Below, in pieces: positions 8,042 through 18,038 of a stretch of 64,000 nucleotides of DNA (position 1 is its first letter; each line of letters begins with the position of its first letter). A program made the translations under genes and the position numbers. The DNA lies in assembly GCF_014203535.1 (NCBI RefSeq), contig NZ_JACHJI010000015.1, positions 1-64,000 on the forward strand, written 5' to 3'. Under the pieces are notes generated by a model. That model saw nothing but the letters and a program-made list of their open reading frames with translations, had not been told where the DNA came from and made no database searches. This stretch comes from Streptomyces griseomycini. GTDB taxonomy: Bacteria > Actinomycetota > Actinomycetes > Streptomycetales > Streptomycetaceae.

Positions 8042-8902
8042 GTGACCCACACCGGCTCCGGCTCCACCTACGATCCCCCGGCGGACTCCGCACGCGGTGC
8101 CCGGCCCACCGCACCCACCGCGGCCGCGGCGCGCAGGCACGGGCCACCGCCCTCCACGGGCCTGCCCGTCGCCCTCGTCACCGGGGCGTCCTCGGGCATC
8201 GGCGCGGCCACGGCGCGGCGTTTCGCCGCCGGGGGCTGGCACCTGCTGCTCAGCGGGCGGGACCGGCGCCGGCTGGAGGAGACGGCGGCCGGCACCTCGG
8301 CGGTCCTCCTGCCCGCCGACCTCGCCGCCCCGGAGGGGGCGAGACTGCTGGCCCAGGCCGCGCTGCGCCAGACCGGCCGGATCGACGTGCTGGTCGCCGG
8401 GGCGGGCATCGGCTGGGCGGGGCCGTTCCAGACCATGCCGCACACCGACATCGACCGGGTGCTGTTCCTGGACCTCAACGCGACGCTGCACCTCGTACGG
8501 GAGGTCCTGCCCTCCATGGTGGCGGCCGGCCGGGGACGGGTGGTCCTCGTCGGCTCGGTGGCCGGCTGTGTGGGCGTGCGGGAGGAAGCGGTGTACTCCG
8601 CGGCCAAGGCCGGGCTCGCCGTGTTCGCCGAGGCGCTCCGGCAGGAACTGCGCGGCACGGGCGTGGGGGTGACGCTCGTCGTGCCCGGCCCCGTGGAGAC
8701 GCGCTTCTTCGCCCGCCGCGGGCGGCCGTACGACCGTTCCCGCCCCCGCCTCGCCTCGCCCGGCAGCGTCGCGGGCGTGGTCTGGGACGCGGTCTCCCGG
8801 GGGCGCGACGACGCCTACGTCCCCACCTGGCTCACCCTCCCGGGCCGGGTGCGCGGCCTCACCCCCGGTCTCTACCGCCGGCTCCTGAACCGCTTCGGGT
8901 GA
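8042..8902 (+). CDS. Short-chain dehydrogenase/reductase
   Basis: This is a classical SDR of 286 residues after a 40-residue low-complexity leader. The NAD(P)-binding motif is TGASSGIG near residue 48, and the catalytic YSAAK lies near 186, with the upstream Ser in VGSVAG. The PGPVETRFF segment and the C-terminal length fit the SDR family of NAD(P)-dependent oxidoreductases. GGGAG lies seven bases before the GTG start. It is transcribed away from the hpnR-like gene. The substrate is unknown; many relatives are annotated as general ketoreductases. Confidence 0.85.
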   Translation: MTHTGSGSTYDPPADSARGARPTAPTAAAARRHGPPPSTGLPVALVTGASSGIGAATARRFAAGGWHLLLSGRDRRRLEETAAGTSAVLLPADLAAPEGARLLAQAALRQTGRIDVLVAGAGIGWAGPFQTMPHTDIDRVLFLDLNATLHLVREVLPSMVAAGRGRVVLVGSVAGCVGVREEAVYSAAKAGLAVFAEALRQELRGTGVGVTLVVPGPVETRFFARRGRPYDRSRPRLASPGSVAGVVWDAVSRGRDDAYVPTWLTLPGRVRGLTPGLYRRLLNRFG

Positions 8903-9081
8903 AGGACCGAGTGCGCCGGTCCGCCACCACGGCCGTACCGCTACGCTCTACGGGAGCGAACCGACCCGAACGGGCGAACCGCCGGAGATCATCCGGGAAC
9001 ACCCCGCACGCGGGCCGGTGATTCCGCGGAGATCCCGGCCACAGGCGGCCATCTGCGCCCGCGCGTCACTCCGGAGGAGGC

Positions 9082-9102
9082 ATGTGCCGCCCCTGGATGT
9101 GA
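9082..9102 (+). CDS. Possible six-codon leader peptide upstream of accB
   Basis: An unusually strong GGAGGAGG sits two bases before an ATG that opens a six-codon frame (MCRPWM) ending in TGA. It lies 170 bases upstream of accB. The frame overlaps two nested hairpins: CCCCT/AGGGG (9090-9094 with 9102-9106) and GCCGCC/GGCGGC (9086-9091 with 9117-9122), followed by a short TTT. A translated leader that controls a hairpin is plausible but unproven; the match could be chance. Nothing else is recognised in the 370-bp SDR-accB gap. Confidence 0.35.
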   Translation: MCRPWM

Positions 9103-9272
9103 GGGGACTCTCAGCCGGCGGCTTTGTGCGACCCCTACAAGCCGTACGCCCTCTGAGCAGTCGGAACGCCTGCATGCGGCCGTGGTTCTGTTCAAGGGCA
9201 CCAGGAAAACGCCCCGGAGACTGTGTGGAGTCGACGGCTCGCATTCCCCGGTGGGCTTCGTAAGGTCACTAC

Positions 9273-10856
<1,584 letters not shown>

Positions 10857-10873
10857 CCCGAGGAGCCACTCCC

Positions 10874-11068
10874 ATGACCACTCCCGACATCCGCGTCGAG
10901 AAGGGCCACGCCGAACCCGAGGAAGTCGCCGCCATCACGGCGATCCTGCTCGCCCGCGCGGCCGCCCGCCCCGCCACCGCGACCCCGGCCCACCGGGGGC
11001 GCGCGAAGGCCGGCTGGCGCCGCCTGGAGCGCGAGGGCGGCTTCCGCGCCCCGCACAGTTGGCGCTGA
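10874..11068 (+). CDS. accE: Acyl-CoA carboxylase epsilon subunit
   Basis: This 64-residue protein has the features of actinobacterial epsilon subunits: an N-terminal helix-forming stretch (RVEKGHAEPEEVAAITAIL) and a basic, Trp-containing C-terminus. These small proteins bind the beta subunit and raise carboxylase activity. The gene starts 17 bases after accB with GGAG upstream, and a strong terminator ends the two-gene operon. Confidence 0.88.
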   Translation: MTTPDIRVEKGHAEPEEVAAITAILLARAAARPATATPAHRGRAKAGWRRLEREGGFRAPHSWR

Positions 11069-11084
11069 CCCCGGGCAACACCGG

Positions 11085-11108
11085 AGGCCCCTCCACGAGG
11101 AGGGGCCT
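11085..11108 (+). terminator. Terminator of accB-accE
   Basis: A perfect 10-bp stem (AGGCCCCTCC/GGAGGGGCCT, loop acga) starts 16 bases after the accE stop and is followed by CTTC. Confidence 0.8.
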
Positions 11109-11219
11109 CTTCGCGTGCCGCCGACCGGGGCGACGCCCCCCAGGGGCGCGGGGCTGTGACGACGTGCGACAGCCCCCGGCAGCCCGGGGGCCGCAGGGGG
11201 CTGTCGCACGGCTGGACGA

Positions 11220-11801
11220 CTAGCGCAGGCGTGCCATCAGGGCGTGCTCCACGAGAGTGATCAGCGTCGACTTCGCGTCCGCGCGGTGGCGGGCGTCGGT
11301 GGTGATGATGGGGGTGTCGGGGCCGATCTGCAGCGCCTCGCGCACCTCGTCCGGCTGGTAGGGCTGCTGCCCGTCGAACCCGTTCAGCGCGATGACGAAC
11401 GGCAGTCCGCTGTTCTCGAAGTAGTCGACGGCGGGGAAGCAGTCGGCGAGCCGGCGGGTGTCGACGAGGACGACCGCGCCGATGGCGCCGCGCACCAGGT
11501 CGTCCCACATGAACCAGAAGCGGTCCTGGCCGGGGGTGCCGAACAGGTACAGGATCAGGTCCTGGTCGAGCGTGATGCGGCCGAAGTCCATGGCGACCGT
11601 GGTGGTCGTCTTGTCCCCGGTGTGGGTGAGGTCGTCGATGCCCGCCGAAGCAGACGTCATGACGGCCTCCGTGCGCAGCGGGTTGATCTCCGAGACGGCG
11701 CCGACGAACGTGGTCTTGCCCACGCCGAAGCCGCCCGCCACCACGATCTTCGCGGAGGTGGTGGAGCGGGAAGGACCGCCGCTAGAGCTTGCGAAGTCCA
11801 C
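11220..11801 (-). CDS. cvnD: Conservon GTPase CvnD, first copy
   Basis: This 193-residue Ras-like GTPase of the conservon type is the last gene of the four-gene unit. The P-loop is GGFGVGKTT near residue 23. The switch-II region reads FGTPGQDRF, and the base-recognition region is ALNGFDG instead of NKxD, as is usual in the family. The start is a GTG that overlaps the end of cvnC by 20 bases, so translation is coupled. In conservons it is thought to form a membrane-associated complex with CvnA, CvnB and CvnC. The gene is almost identical at DNA level to the second cvnD at 16538-17128, while the other cvn genes have diverged. Confidence 0.95.
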   Translation of the reverse strand: MDFASSSGGPSRSTTSAKIVVAGGFGVGKTTFVGAVSEINPLRTEAVMTSASAGIDDLTHTGDKTTTTVAMDFGRITLDQDLILYLFGTPGQDRFWFMWDDLVRGAIGAVVLVDTRRLADCFPAVDYFENSGLPFVIALNGFDGQQPYQPDEVREALQIGPDTPIITTDARHRADAKSTLITLVEHALMARLR

Positions 11802-12354
11802 TGAGCACCCTTTCGAGCAGTGTCACGTCTGGCTGGCCGCCGGCGTTCTCGTCGCCGCCGGGCTGATGGATGGCGACCAGTCCCGCCTCCGCCAAGTCGG
11901 CGACGAGGATCCTGGCCACGCCGAGAGGAATGGTCAGCAGGGCCGAGACCTCGGCCACCGACTTGATCTCCCGGCAGAGGTTGCAGATCCGCTGATGCTC
12001 GGGCAGCTGGCCCTGCATCTGATGCGGCTGCGCGGTGGTGTGCACCAGCGCCTCGATGGCGAGCTGGTACCGCGGCCTGGTGCGGCCGCCCGTCATCGCG
12101 TACGGACGCACCAGTGGGTTGTTCGACGCCCCGGCGGGCGCCGGCTCGGGGGTGCGGCGCTGCGGCTGCACGGGCTGGATGCGCGGCGCGTGCGGCTGGT
12201 CGTACGGCGAAGGGCCGGGGCCCTGCGGCGCGTACGGCTGCTGCTGGTTCGGGGCGGAGGGGTAGCCGTATCCGCTCTGGGCGGCGTCGTTCTGCCCCTG
12301 GGCAGGGCCGTACGACCAGTTGCCCGAAGACGAACTGCCTGGGGGTGTTGCCAC
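11782..12354 (-). CDS. cvnC: Conservon DUF742 protein CvnC, first copy
   Basis: This 190-residue protein has a DUF742 domain in its C-terminal 115 residues (PLVRPYAMTGGRTRPRYQLA to VLSGLRKL), with winged-helix character (SVAEVSALLTIPLGVARILV). The N-terminal 75 residues are Gln/Pro/Tyr-rich and probably disordered. That tail is absent from the second copy. The GTG start has GGAGGAG five bases upstream. It lies between cvnB (94-base gap) and cvnD (20-base overlap). The molecular role is unknown beyond membership of the CvnABCD complex. Confidence 0.93.
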   Translation of the reverse strand: MATPPGSSSSGNWSYGPAQGQNDAAQSGYGYPSAPNQQQPYAPQGPGPSPYDQPHAPRIQPVQPQRRTPEPAPAGASNNPLVRPYAMTGGRTRPRYQLAIEALVHTTAQPHQMQGQLPEHQRICNLCREIKSVAEVSALLTIPLGVARILVADLAEAGLVAIHQPGGDENAGGQPDVTLLERVLSGLRKL

Positions 12355-12448
12355 TTTCTCCTCCTCCGACTGTGCCGGGCATCCATCATTGTGGAGCCGC
12401 GTCCCGAAACCTTACGGCCACGGGACGCCGGAACGCACCGTCCGTCTG

Positions 12449-12871
12449 CTAGTTGAGAAGGCTCCCCTGGAGCTCCGCTCGGAGATCCGGGGTCAGGACC
12501 GTACCGGCACGGTCGACCAGAAGAGCCATCTCGTACCCAATGAGGCCGATGTCCGCCTCCGGATGTGCGAGAACCGCGAGCGACGAACCGTCGGAAATGG
12601 ACATGATGAAGAGGAATCCCCGCTCCATCTCCACAACCGTCTGGTTCACGCTGCCGCCCTCGAAGATCCGGGAGGCGCCTGCCGTCAGAGACGTCAGACC
12701 GGAGGCGACGGCCGCGAGCTGGTCGGCGCGGTCGCGGGGGAAGCCTTCGGACATCGCCAGAAGGAGTCCGTCGGCGGAGACCACCACCGTGTGGGACACC
12801 CCCGGGGTGTTGTCCACGAAGTTGGTGATCAACCAGTTCAGGTTCTGTGCCGCCTGGCTCATCGGGCTCAC
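12449..12871 (-). CDS. cvnB: Conservon roadblock/LC7 protein CvnB, first copy
   Basis: This 140-residue roadblock/LC7-domain protein (MSQAAQNLNWLITNF at the N-terminus, then DGLLLAMSEGFPRDRADQLA) belongs to a family that in bacteria works with MglA-like GTPases. The start chosen is GTG 12871, with AGGAG seven bases upstream and only one base after the cvnA stop. The frame is open 28 codons further upstream inside cvnA, but without an SD. It probably bridges CvnA and CvnD. Confidence 0.93.
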   Translation of the reverse strand: MSPMSQAAQNLNWLITNFVDNTPGVSHTVVVSADGLLLAMSEGFPRDRADQLAAVASGLTSLTAGASRIFEGGSVNQTVVEMERGFLFIMSISDGSSLAVLAHPEADIGLIGYEMALLVDRAGTVLTPDLRAELQGSLLN

Positions 12872-12872
12872 A

Positions 12873-15800
12873 CTAACGCTCCTGGTTGTAGGTGCTGTCA
12901 GGACCGAAGCCCTGGCCGTTCGTTTCACTGCCTGCGGTGCGGCCCCGTTGGACACCGCGCCGCAGGTTGCTCAGCCTGCCCCGGACGTCCTCCGGAGCGC
13001 GGGAGACCTGTGGGCCTCCCTGGGGAGTGGTTTCGGCGGAACCCTGGACCAGGTTGGCCTTGGGCACCCGCCGGGGCAGGCCGGAGGAGGTCACTCCGCC
13101 CGCCTTGGGCTTCCGGAGCTGCGAGGCCTGCTGCCAGCGCTCGTCGTTCGCCGAGCGCCAGCTGCCGTCACCGTCGTTCTCCGGAGTGGAGGCCGGCGGC
13201 TCCTGGGTCACGCGCCGTGCGCCGCCCGTGCCGTTCGCGCCGCTCGCGGTGGATCCGCGGCGGGGAAGCCCGGCGTCGGTCAGGTCGTGGACCTCGGAGG
13301 GGGCCGGTCCCGGACGGTCGAAGCCTACGCTGTCCCGCTCACCTGCGTCAGCGGCCTGCGCGGATTCCGACTCCTGGGCACCCGCAGGGTACTGGGCAGG
13401 GTAGCCGTTGCGGTAGCCGTCCTGCTGCGGCCAGTCGTCCTCCCGGCGCCGCTCGGCGAAGGAGGGGAAGGACTCGGAGGCGTCCGCCGCCGAGCGGTCC
13501 TCCCGGGCCGGCTCCGCGTAGGAGGGGTCCGGGTAGCCGCCGTTCGTCGGGAAGGCGCCGCTCTGCGGCAGGTGGCCGCTCGGCGCGTAGTAGTCCTCGC
13601 CGTACGCCGCCTGCTGCGGCTGCTCCTCGTAGGCCGCCTGCTGCCCGTTGTCGTACGCCTGCCGGTCGTACCCGCCGGTCTGCTGCTCCTGGTAGCCGCC
13701 GTCGAAGCCCTGGCCCTCGTCGTAGCCCTGGCCGTCGCCGTAGCCCTGCGGGGCGGCGAACTCGTCGGGGTACGCGGACGCCTCGGGGGCCTCCTGACCG
13801 TTCGGGGCGGTCAACTCGGGCTGCTGGGGCTGTGCCTGGGCCTCCAGGGCCGCCCGGCGCTCCTCGCGCATCAGGGAACGGCCGACCGGGTCCAGGTCGC
13901 GTATGTCGTCCGGGACCTCCGCGTAGCGGCTGTCGTCGAAGCCGAGCTCCGCCGCGGTGCGCAGGGGCTGGTTGAAGTCCTCGCCCCGGAAGTTCTGCTC
14001 CGGGATGATCTGGGAGACCGTGAACTCGTCGCGCTCCGGGTGCTGCTCGCCGCCGCCACCGTGGGTGATCGCGTCCGGCAGCATGACCAGCGAGGTCGTA
14101 CCGGCCTGCTCGCCGGAGGGACGCAGCTGGACGCGGATGCCGTGCCGGTCGGACAGCCGGCCGACCACGAACAGGCCCATGCGCTGCGAGATCGCGGCGT
14201 CCACGGTCGGCGGGTTGGCCAGCTTGTGGTTGATGTCCGCGAAGTCCTCGGCGGTCAGGCCGATGCCCTTGTCGTGGATCTCGATCATCACGCGGCCGTC
14301 GGGGAGACGGGTCGCGGTGACGCGGACCTTGGTCTGCGGGGAGGAGAACGTCGTGGCGTTCTCCAGCAGCTCGGCGAGCAGGTGCACGAGGTCGGTCACG
14401 GCCCGGCCGTGGATCTCGGCGTCGGGGACGCCGGACAGCTCGATGCGCTCGTACTGCTCCACCTCGGAGGAGGCGGCGCGCAACACGTCGACCAGCGGCA
14501 CCGGCTGGTCCCAGCGGCGGCCGGGCTCCTCGCCCGCGAGGACGAGGAGGTTCTCGCCGTTGCGGCGCATACGGGTGGCCAGGTGGTCCAGCTTGAAGAG
14601 GTTCTCCAGCTGGTCCGGGTCGGCCTCGTTGTTCTCCAGGTCGGTGATCAGGGTCAGCTGGCCCTCGATCAGCGACTGGTTGCGGCGCGACAGGTTGGTG
14701 AAGATCGCGTTGATGTTGCCCCGCAGCAGCGCCTGCTCGGAGGCGAGCCGCACCGCCTCGCGGTGGACCTGGTCGAAGGCGCGGGCGACCTCGCCGATCT
14801 CGTCCGTGGAGGTGATCGGGATCGGTGTGACCCGGGTGTCGACCCGGCCGGGGTCGGTGCGGGAGAGCTGGTCGACCAGCATCGGCAGCCGCTGCTCGGC
14901 GATGCCGAAGGCGGCGTTGCGCAGCTGGCGCATGGAGCGGCTCATCTGGCGGGCCACCATGCCGGCCAGGATGAACGCGGCGAGCAGGGCGATCACGACG
15001 GCGGCACCGGTGATGTAGGCGTCGCGCTGGGCGTCGTCGGCGATCTGGGCGGCCTCGTCCACCGCGGTGTCGGCCAGGTCCGACTCGATCTGCCGGTAAC
15101 CGTCGAACTTGAGCGTGTTCACCGCCCACCAGTTCTCGGGGGCGATGCCCTGTCCGGCGAGTTCCGCGCGGCCGGACGGGTCCGTGGTGTCGAGCTTGGC
15201 CAGCTCCGCGATCATGGTCTCCGGCTTGGCCGGCGGCGGGACGTAGTCCGGGTCCTTCTGCGCGGCCTCCTGGGCCATGGCCTTGCCGTCGGCCTCGATC
15301 TCCTGCGCGATCTTGTCCAGCTTGGCGGCGTCGTCCGCGGTGCCGCCGCCGAGGTACTCCCGGACGGCGATGCCCTCGAGGTAGGCGTAGGAGGAGAGCG
15401 CGACGCGCTGGCTGGCGAGCTGGCTGTCGGTGGGGCCGGGCTTCACCAGCAGGTGCATGCCGATGGACCGCTGCAGCGACACCGCCGCCTTGGTCAGCGA
15501 GATCGCGTAGACCGTACGGCCGTAGCTGGTGATGTTGCCGGTGCCCAGACCGAGTTCGTTGGCGAACTGCATCAGGGGGTTGGCCACCTCGACGTAGCCC
15601 TCTTCGGTCTCCACGCCCTTGAGCTTGGAGGTGTATGCGCCCGCGCGCAGCGCCGTGAGCTTCGGCTCGACCTCGCGGAACAGCTCCAGCCGGCGCTCCA
15701 GGCCCGCCTTGTCCGGCATGTTCTGCGTCGCCGCGGCGAAGGCGTCGGCGGCCTTGTCGGTCGCCGCGCGGGCCTCGGTGACGGTGGAGTCCTGCTGGCC

Positions 15801-16157
15801 CTTGCCCTGCAGCAGCGGGGTCGCCGTGACGTCCCGCTCGTTGTAGAGGGCGTTGGCGTAGGTGAGGGAGGCCTGCACCAGGCGCGCGGTGTTCTCCGCG
15901 TCCTCGGCCTCGTTCCAGGTGTCGATGGAGCCCTTCACCTGGAAGCCGCCCATGACCAGGCCGACCAGCACGGGGAGGAGGAGGATCGCGTTCAGTCTCG
16001 TCGTCACCCGCCAGTTGCGCGGGGTGAGGCGGCCGCCGCTCGGGGCGGGCGCGGCCGACGGCTCGGCACCGGGCGCGGGGGTGGGGGCCGCTGCACGCGG
16101 CGGCGGGGTGAAGTTGCCCCGGGCCGACGGCTCGGGACTGTTCTTGCTTCGCCTCAC
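12873..16157 (-). CDS. cvnA: Conservon sensor kinase-like CvnA, first copy
   Basis: This is a 1094-residue membrane sensor. The first transmembrane helix is near residue 55 (AILLLPVLVGLVMGG). A long extracytoplasmic helical domain of nitrate/nitrite-sensing (NIT) type follows, then a second helix near 390 (AAVVIALLAAFILAGMV) and a HAMP region. A histidine-kinase-type ATPase domain has its N-box in ENATTFSSPQTKV near 595, then HDKGIGL near 625 and GLFVVGRLSDRHGI near 660. The last 400 residues are Gln/Tyr/Pro-rich and likely disordered. GTG 16157 is preferred because GAGAGG lies 11 bases upstream, as for the second cvnA; ATG 16220 is the alternative. No partner response regulator is present, as is normal for conservons. 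Confidence 0.93.
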   Translation of the reverse strand: MRRSKNSPEPSARGNFTPPPRAAAPTPAPGAEPSAAPAPSGGRLTPRNWRVTTRLNAILLLPVLVGLVMGGFQVKGSIDTWNEAEDAENTARLVQASLTYANALYNERDVTATPLLQGKGQQDSTVTEARAATDKAADAFAAATQNMPDKAGLERRLELFREVEPKLTALRAGAYTSKLKGVETEEGYVEVANPLMQFANELGLGTGNITSYGRTVYAISLTKAAVSLQRSIGMHLLVKPGPTDSQLASQRVALSSYAYLEGIAVREYLGGGTADDAAKLDKIAQEIEADGKAMAQEAAQKDPDYVPPPAKPETMIAELAKLDTTDPSGRAELAGQGIAPENWWAVNTLKFDGYRQIESDLADTAVDEAAQIADDAQRDAYITGAAVVIALLAAFILAGMVARQMSRSMRQLRNAAFGIAEQRLPMLVDQLSRTDPGRVDTRVTPIPITSTDEIGEVARAFDQVHREAVRLASEQALLRGNINAIFTNLSRRNQSLIEGQLTLITDLENNEADPDQLENLFKLDHLATRMRRNGENLLVLAGEEPGRRWDQPVPLVDVLRAASSEVEQYERIELSGVPDAEIHGRAVTDLVHLLAELLENATTFSSPQTKVRVTATRLPDGRVMIEIHDKGIGLTAEDFADINHKLANPPTVDAAISQRMGLFVVGRLSDRHGIRVQLRPSGEQAGTTSLVMLPDAITHGGGGEQHPERDEFTVSQIIPEQNFRGEDFNQPLRTAAELGFDDSRYAEVPDDIRDLDPVGRSLMREERRAALEAQAQPQQPELTAPNGQEAPEASAYPDEFAAPQGYGDGQGYDEGQGFDGGYQEQQTGGYDRQAYDNGQQAAYEEQPQQAAYGEDYYAPSGHLPQSGAFPTNGGYPDPSYAEPAREDRSAADASESFPSFAERRREDDWPQQDGYRNGYPAQYPAGAQESESAQAADAGERDSVGFDRPGPAPSEVHDLTDAGLPRRGSTASGANGTGGARRVTQEPPASTPENDGDGSWRSANDERWQQASQLRKPKAGGVTSSGLPRRVPKANLVQGSAETTPQGGPQVSRAPEDVRGRLSNLRRGVQRGRTAGSETNGQGFGPDSTYNQER

Positions 16158-16537
16158 TCGACCAACAACCTCTCGGCGGTCGGCACCAACGTTGTGCCGC
16201 AGTGTCTCAGAGCCCGGCATGCCATCGACTACTGAGTGCGTCTTTGACCAATGGGCAGTTCAGGCATTCCAGCATGCCGACCAGCGCTCTTCCAAACAGT
16301 GGAGAGCGGGGAATCCGAGTGAGGTAAGCCCCAGATAAAACGGTCATACAGAGCGAGCCCCGGCAAAAGGCAGGAGGTTCGTGCGCACAGTGATACCGCT
16401 CGACCGCGTCGAGTGTCGGGCCTCGTCCGATTCCTCTGCCGAAACGTTATGAACACCGAGGCCGACCGTGTCAAAGGACACAGCCGGCTCCGGGACATGG
16501 TCTACGACAACTGCCGTGTGCCGCGCCTGATTTGAAC
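16158..16537. other. Gap between the two conservons, no gene seen
   Basis: This 380-bp region must hold the promoter of the first-copy cvnA (reverse strand) and the 3' end of the second conservon. It is somewhat less GC-rich than its surroundings. I see no ORF with an SD and no strong hairpin. Confidence 0.6.
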
Positions 16538-17128
16538 CTACCTGAGACGCGCCATGAGAGCGTGCTCGACCAGCGTGATCAGCGCACTCTTCGCGTCCGC
16601 GCGGTGGCGGGCGTCGGTGGTGATGATGGGGGTGTCGGGGCCGATCTGCAGCGCCTCGCGCACCTCCTCCGGCTGGTAGGGCTGCTGCCCGTCGAACCCG
16701 TTCAGCGCGACGACGAACGGCAGTCCGCTGTTCTCGAAGTAGTCGACGGCGGGGAAGCAGTCGGCGAGCCGGCGGGTGTCGACGAGGACGACCGCGCCGA
16801 TGGCGCCGCGCACCAGGTCGTCCCACATGAACCAGAAGCGGTCCTGGCCGGGGGTGCCGAACAGGTACAGGATCAGGTCCTGGTCGAGCGTGATGCGGCC
16901 GAAGTCCATGGCGACCGTGGTGGTCGTCTTGTCCCCGGTGTGGGTGAGGTCGTCGATGCCCGCCGAAGCAGACGTCATGACGGCCTCCGTGCGCAGCGGG
17001 TTGATCTCCGAGACGGCGCCGACGAACGTGGTCTTGCCCACGCCGAAGCCGCCCGCCACCACGATCTTCGCGGACGTGGTGGAACGGCTGTCGGAGACCG
17101 CCCCGCCGCTAGAGCTTGCGAAGTCCAC
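16538..17128 (-). CDS. cvnD: Conservon GTPase CvnD, second copy
   Basis: This 196-residue GTPase is the paralogue of the one at 11220-11801, with the same GGFGVGKTT, FGTPGQDRF and ALNGFDG segments. It differs mainly in a three-residue insert near the N-terminus (GGAVSDSRS) and at the last few helical residues. Positions 16589-17074 match 11271-11756 with only two mismatches in 486 bases, far closer than the flanking cvnC and cvnA genes. The GTG start overlaps cvnC by 20 bases, exactly as in the first copy. Confidence 0.95.
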   Translation of the reverse strand: MDFASSSGGAVSDSRSTTSAKIVVAGGFGVGKTTFVGAVSEINPLRTEAVMTSASAGIDDLTHTGDKTTTTVAMDFGRITLDQDLILYLFGTPGQDRFWFMWDDLVRGAIGAVVLVDTRRLADCFPAVDYFENSGLPFVVALNGFDGQQPYQPEEVREALQIGPDTPIITTDARHRADAKSALITLVEHALMARLR

Positions 17129-17504
17129 TGAGCACCCTTTCGAGCAGTGTCACATCAGGGGCGCCGGTCGCCTCGTCGCCGCCCGGCTGGTGAATGGCGA
17201 CGAGGCCCGCCTCGGCGAGGTCCGCCACCAGGATCCGGGCCACGCCCAGCGGCATGTTGAGCAGCGCCGAGACCTCGGCCACCGACTTCACCTCACGGCA
17301 CAGGTGGCAGATGCGCTGGTGCTCCGGGAGGAGCCCCATGAGCACTGCCGGGTCGGCCGTCGTGCTGATCAGTGCCTCGATCGCCAGCTGGTAGCGCGGC
17401 CTGGTCCGGCCGCCGGTCATCGCATAGGGACGGACCAGCGGCTGGTCGCCCTCGTCCTCGTACGGCTCCGCGTACGGATCATGAGAGGCGGTGGGCGGGG
17501 TCAT
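17109..17504 (-). CDS. cvnC: Conservon DUF742 protein CvnC, second copy
   Basis: This 131-residue DUF742 protein (QPLVRPYAMTGGRTRPRYQL near residue 20) has only a short acidic N-terminal extension, unlike the 75-residue disordered tail of the first copy. GGAGG four bases before ATG 17504 fixes the start; the upstream GTG at 17540 lacks an SD. The last 15 codons overlap cvnD and are identical to the first copy. Confidence 0.93.
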   Translation of the reverse strand: MTPPTASHDPYAEPYEDEGDQPLVRPYAMTGGRTRPRYQLAIEALISTTADPAVLMGLLPEHQRICHLCREVKSVAEVSALLNMPLGVARILVADLAEAGLVAIHQPGGDEATGAPDVTLLERVLSGLRKL

Positions 17505-17615
17505 GAATCCTCCGGGCGGGACAGCAAGTCGGTAAGTCAAGCCGTCTGACGGGGCCGGTGGGGGGAATGTGGCGGCCGGACGGTGATTTGGTGAGACGGG
17601 TGGTGCCGGGGCCGA

Positions 17616-18038
17616 TCAGTGGAGCAGACTTCCCTGTAGTTCGGCGCGCAGGTCCGGGGTGAGGACCGCCCCCGCGCGGTCGACCAGGAGCGCCATCTCG
17701 TAGCCGATGAGGCCGATGTCGCACTCGGGGTGCGCCAGGACGGCGAGGGACGATCCGTCCGAGACGGACATGAGGAAGAGGAACCCCCGCTCCATCTCGA
17801 CGACCGTCTGGGCGACGTCGCCGCCCTCGAAGATCCGGGAGGCGCCGGCCGTCAGGGAGGTCAGTCCCGACGCCACGGCCGCGAGCTGGTCCGCGCGGTC
17901 GCGCGGAAAGCCCTCGGACAACGCCAGGAGAAGACCGTCGGCGGACACGACGACGGTGTGGGACACCCCGGGGGTGTTGTCCACGAAATTGGTGATCAAC
18001 CAGTTGAGGTTCTGTGCCGCCTGGCTCATCGGGCTCAA
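17616..18038 (-). CDS. cvnB: Conservon roadblock/LC7 protein CvnB, second copy
   Basis: This 140-residue roadblock/LC7 protein is about 95% like the first copy by eye. The start is a TTG at 18038 that directly abuts the cvnA stop, with AGGAG six bases upstream. The first copy has GTG at the equivalent place. The ATG three codons on (18029) is too far from the SD. The rare TTG may keep CvnB low relative to CvnA. Confidence 0.92.
   Translation of the reverse strand: MSPMSQAAQNLNWLITNFVDNTPGVSHTVVVSADGLLLALSEGFPRDRADQLAAVASGLTSLTAGASRIFEGGDVAQTVVEMERGFLFLMSVSDGSSLAVLAHPECDIGLIGYEMALLVDRAGAVLTPDLRAELQGSLLH

Noticed and set aside
5333..8902. A 1189-codon forward frame running from the transporter region through hpnR into the SDR
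   Set aside because: It is the antisense shadow of high-GC genes. Only its last 287 codons (the SDR) have an SD, domain motifs and family length.
12453..16235. A 1260-codon forward frame opposite the first conservon
   Set aside because: It is a shadow of cvnA/cvnB caused by GC-biased third positions, with no motif and no SD.
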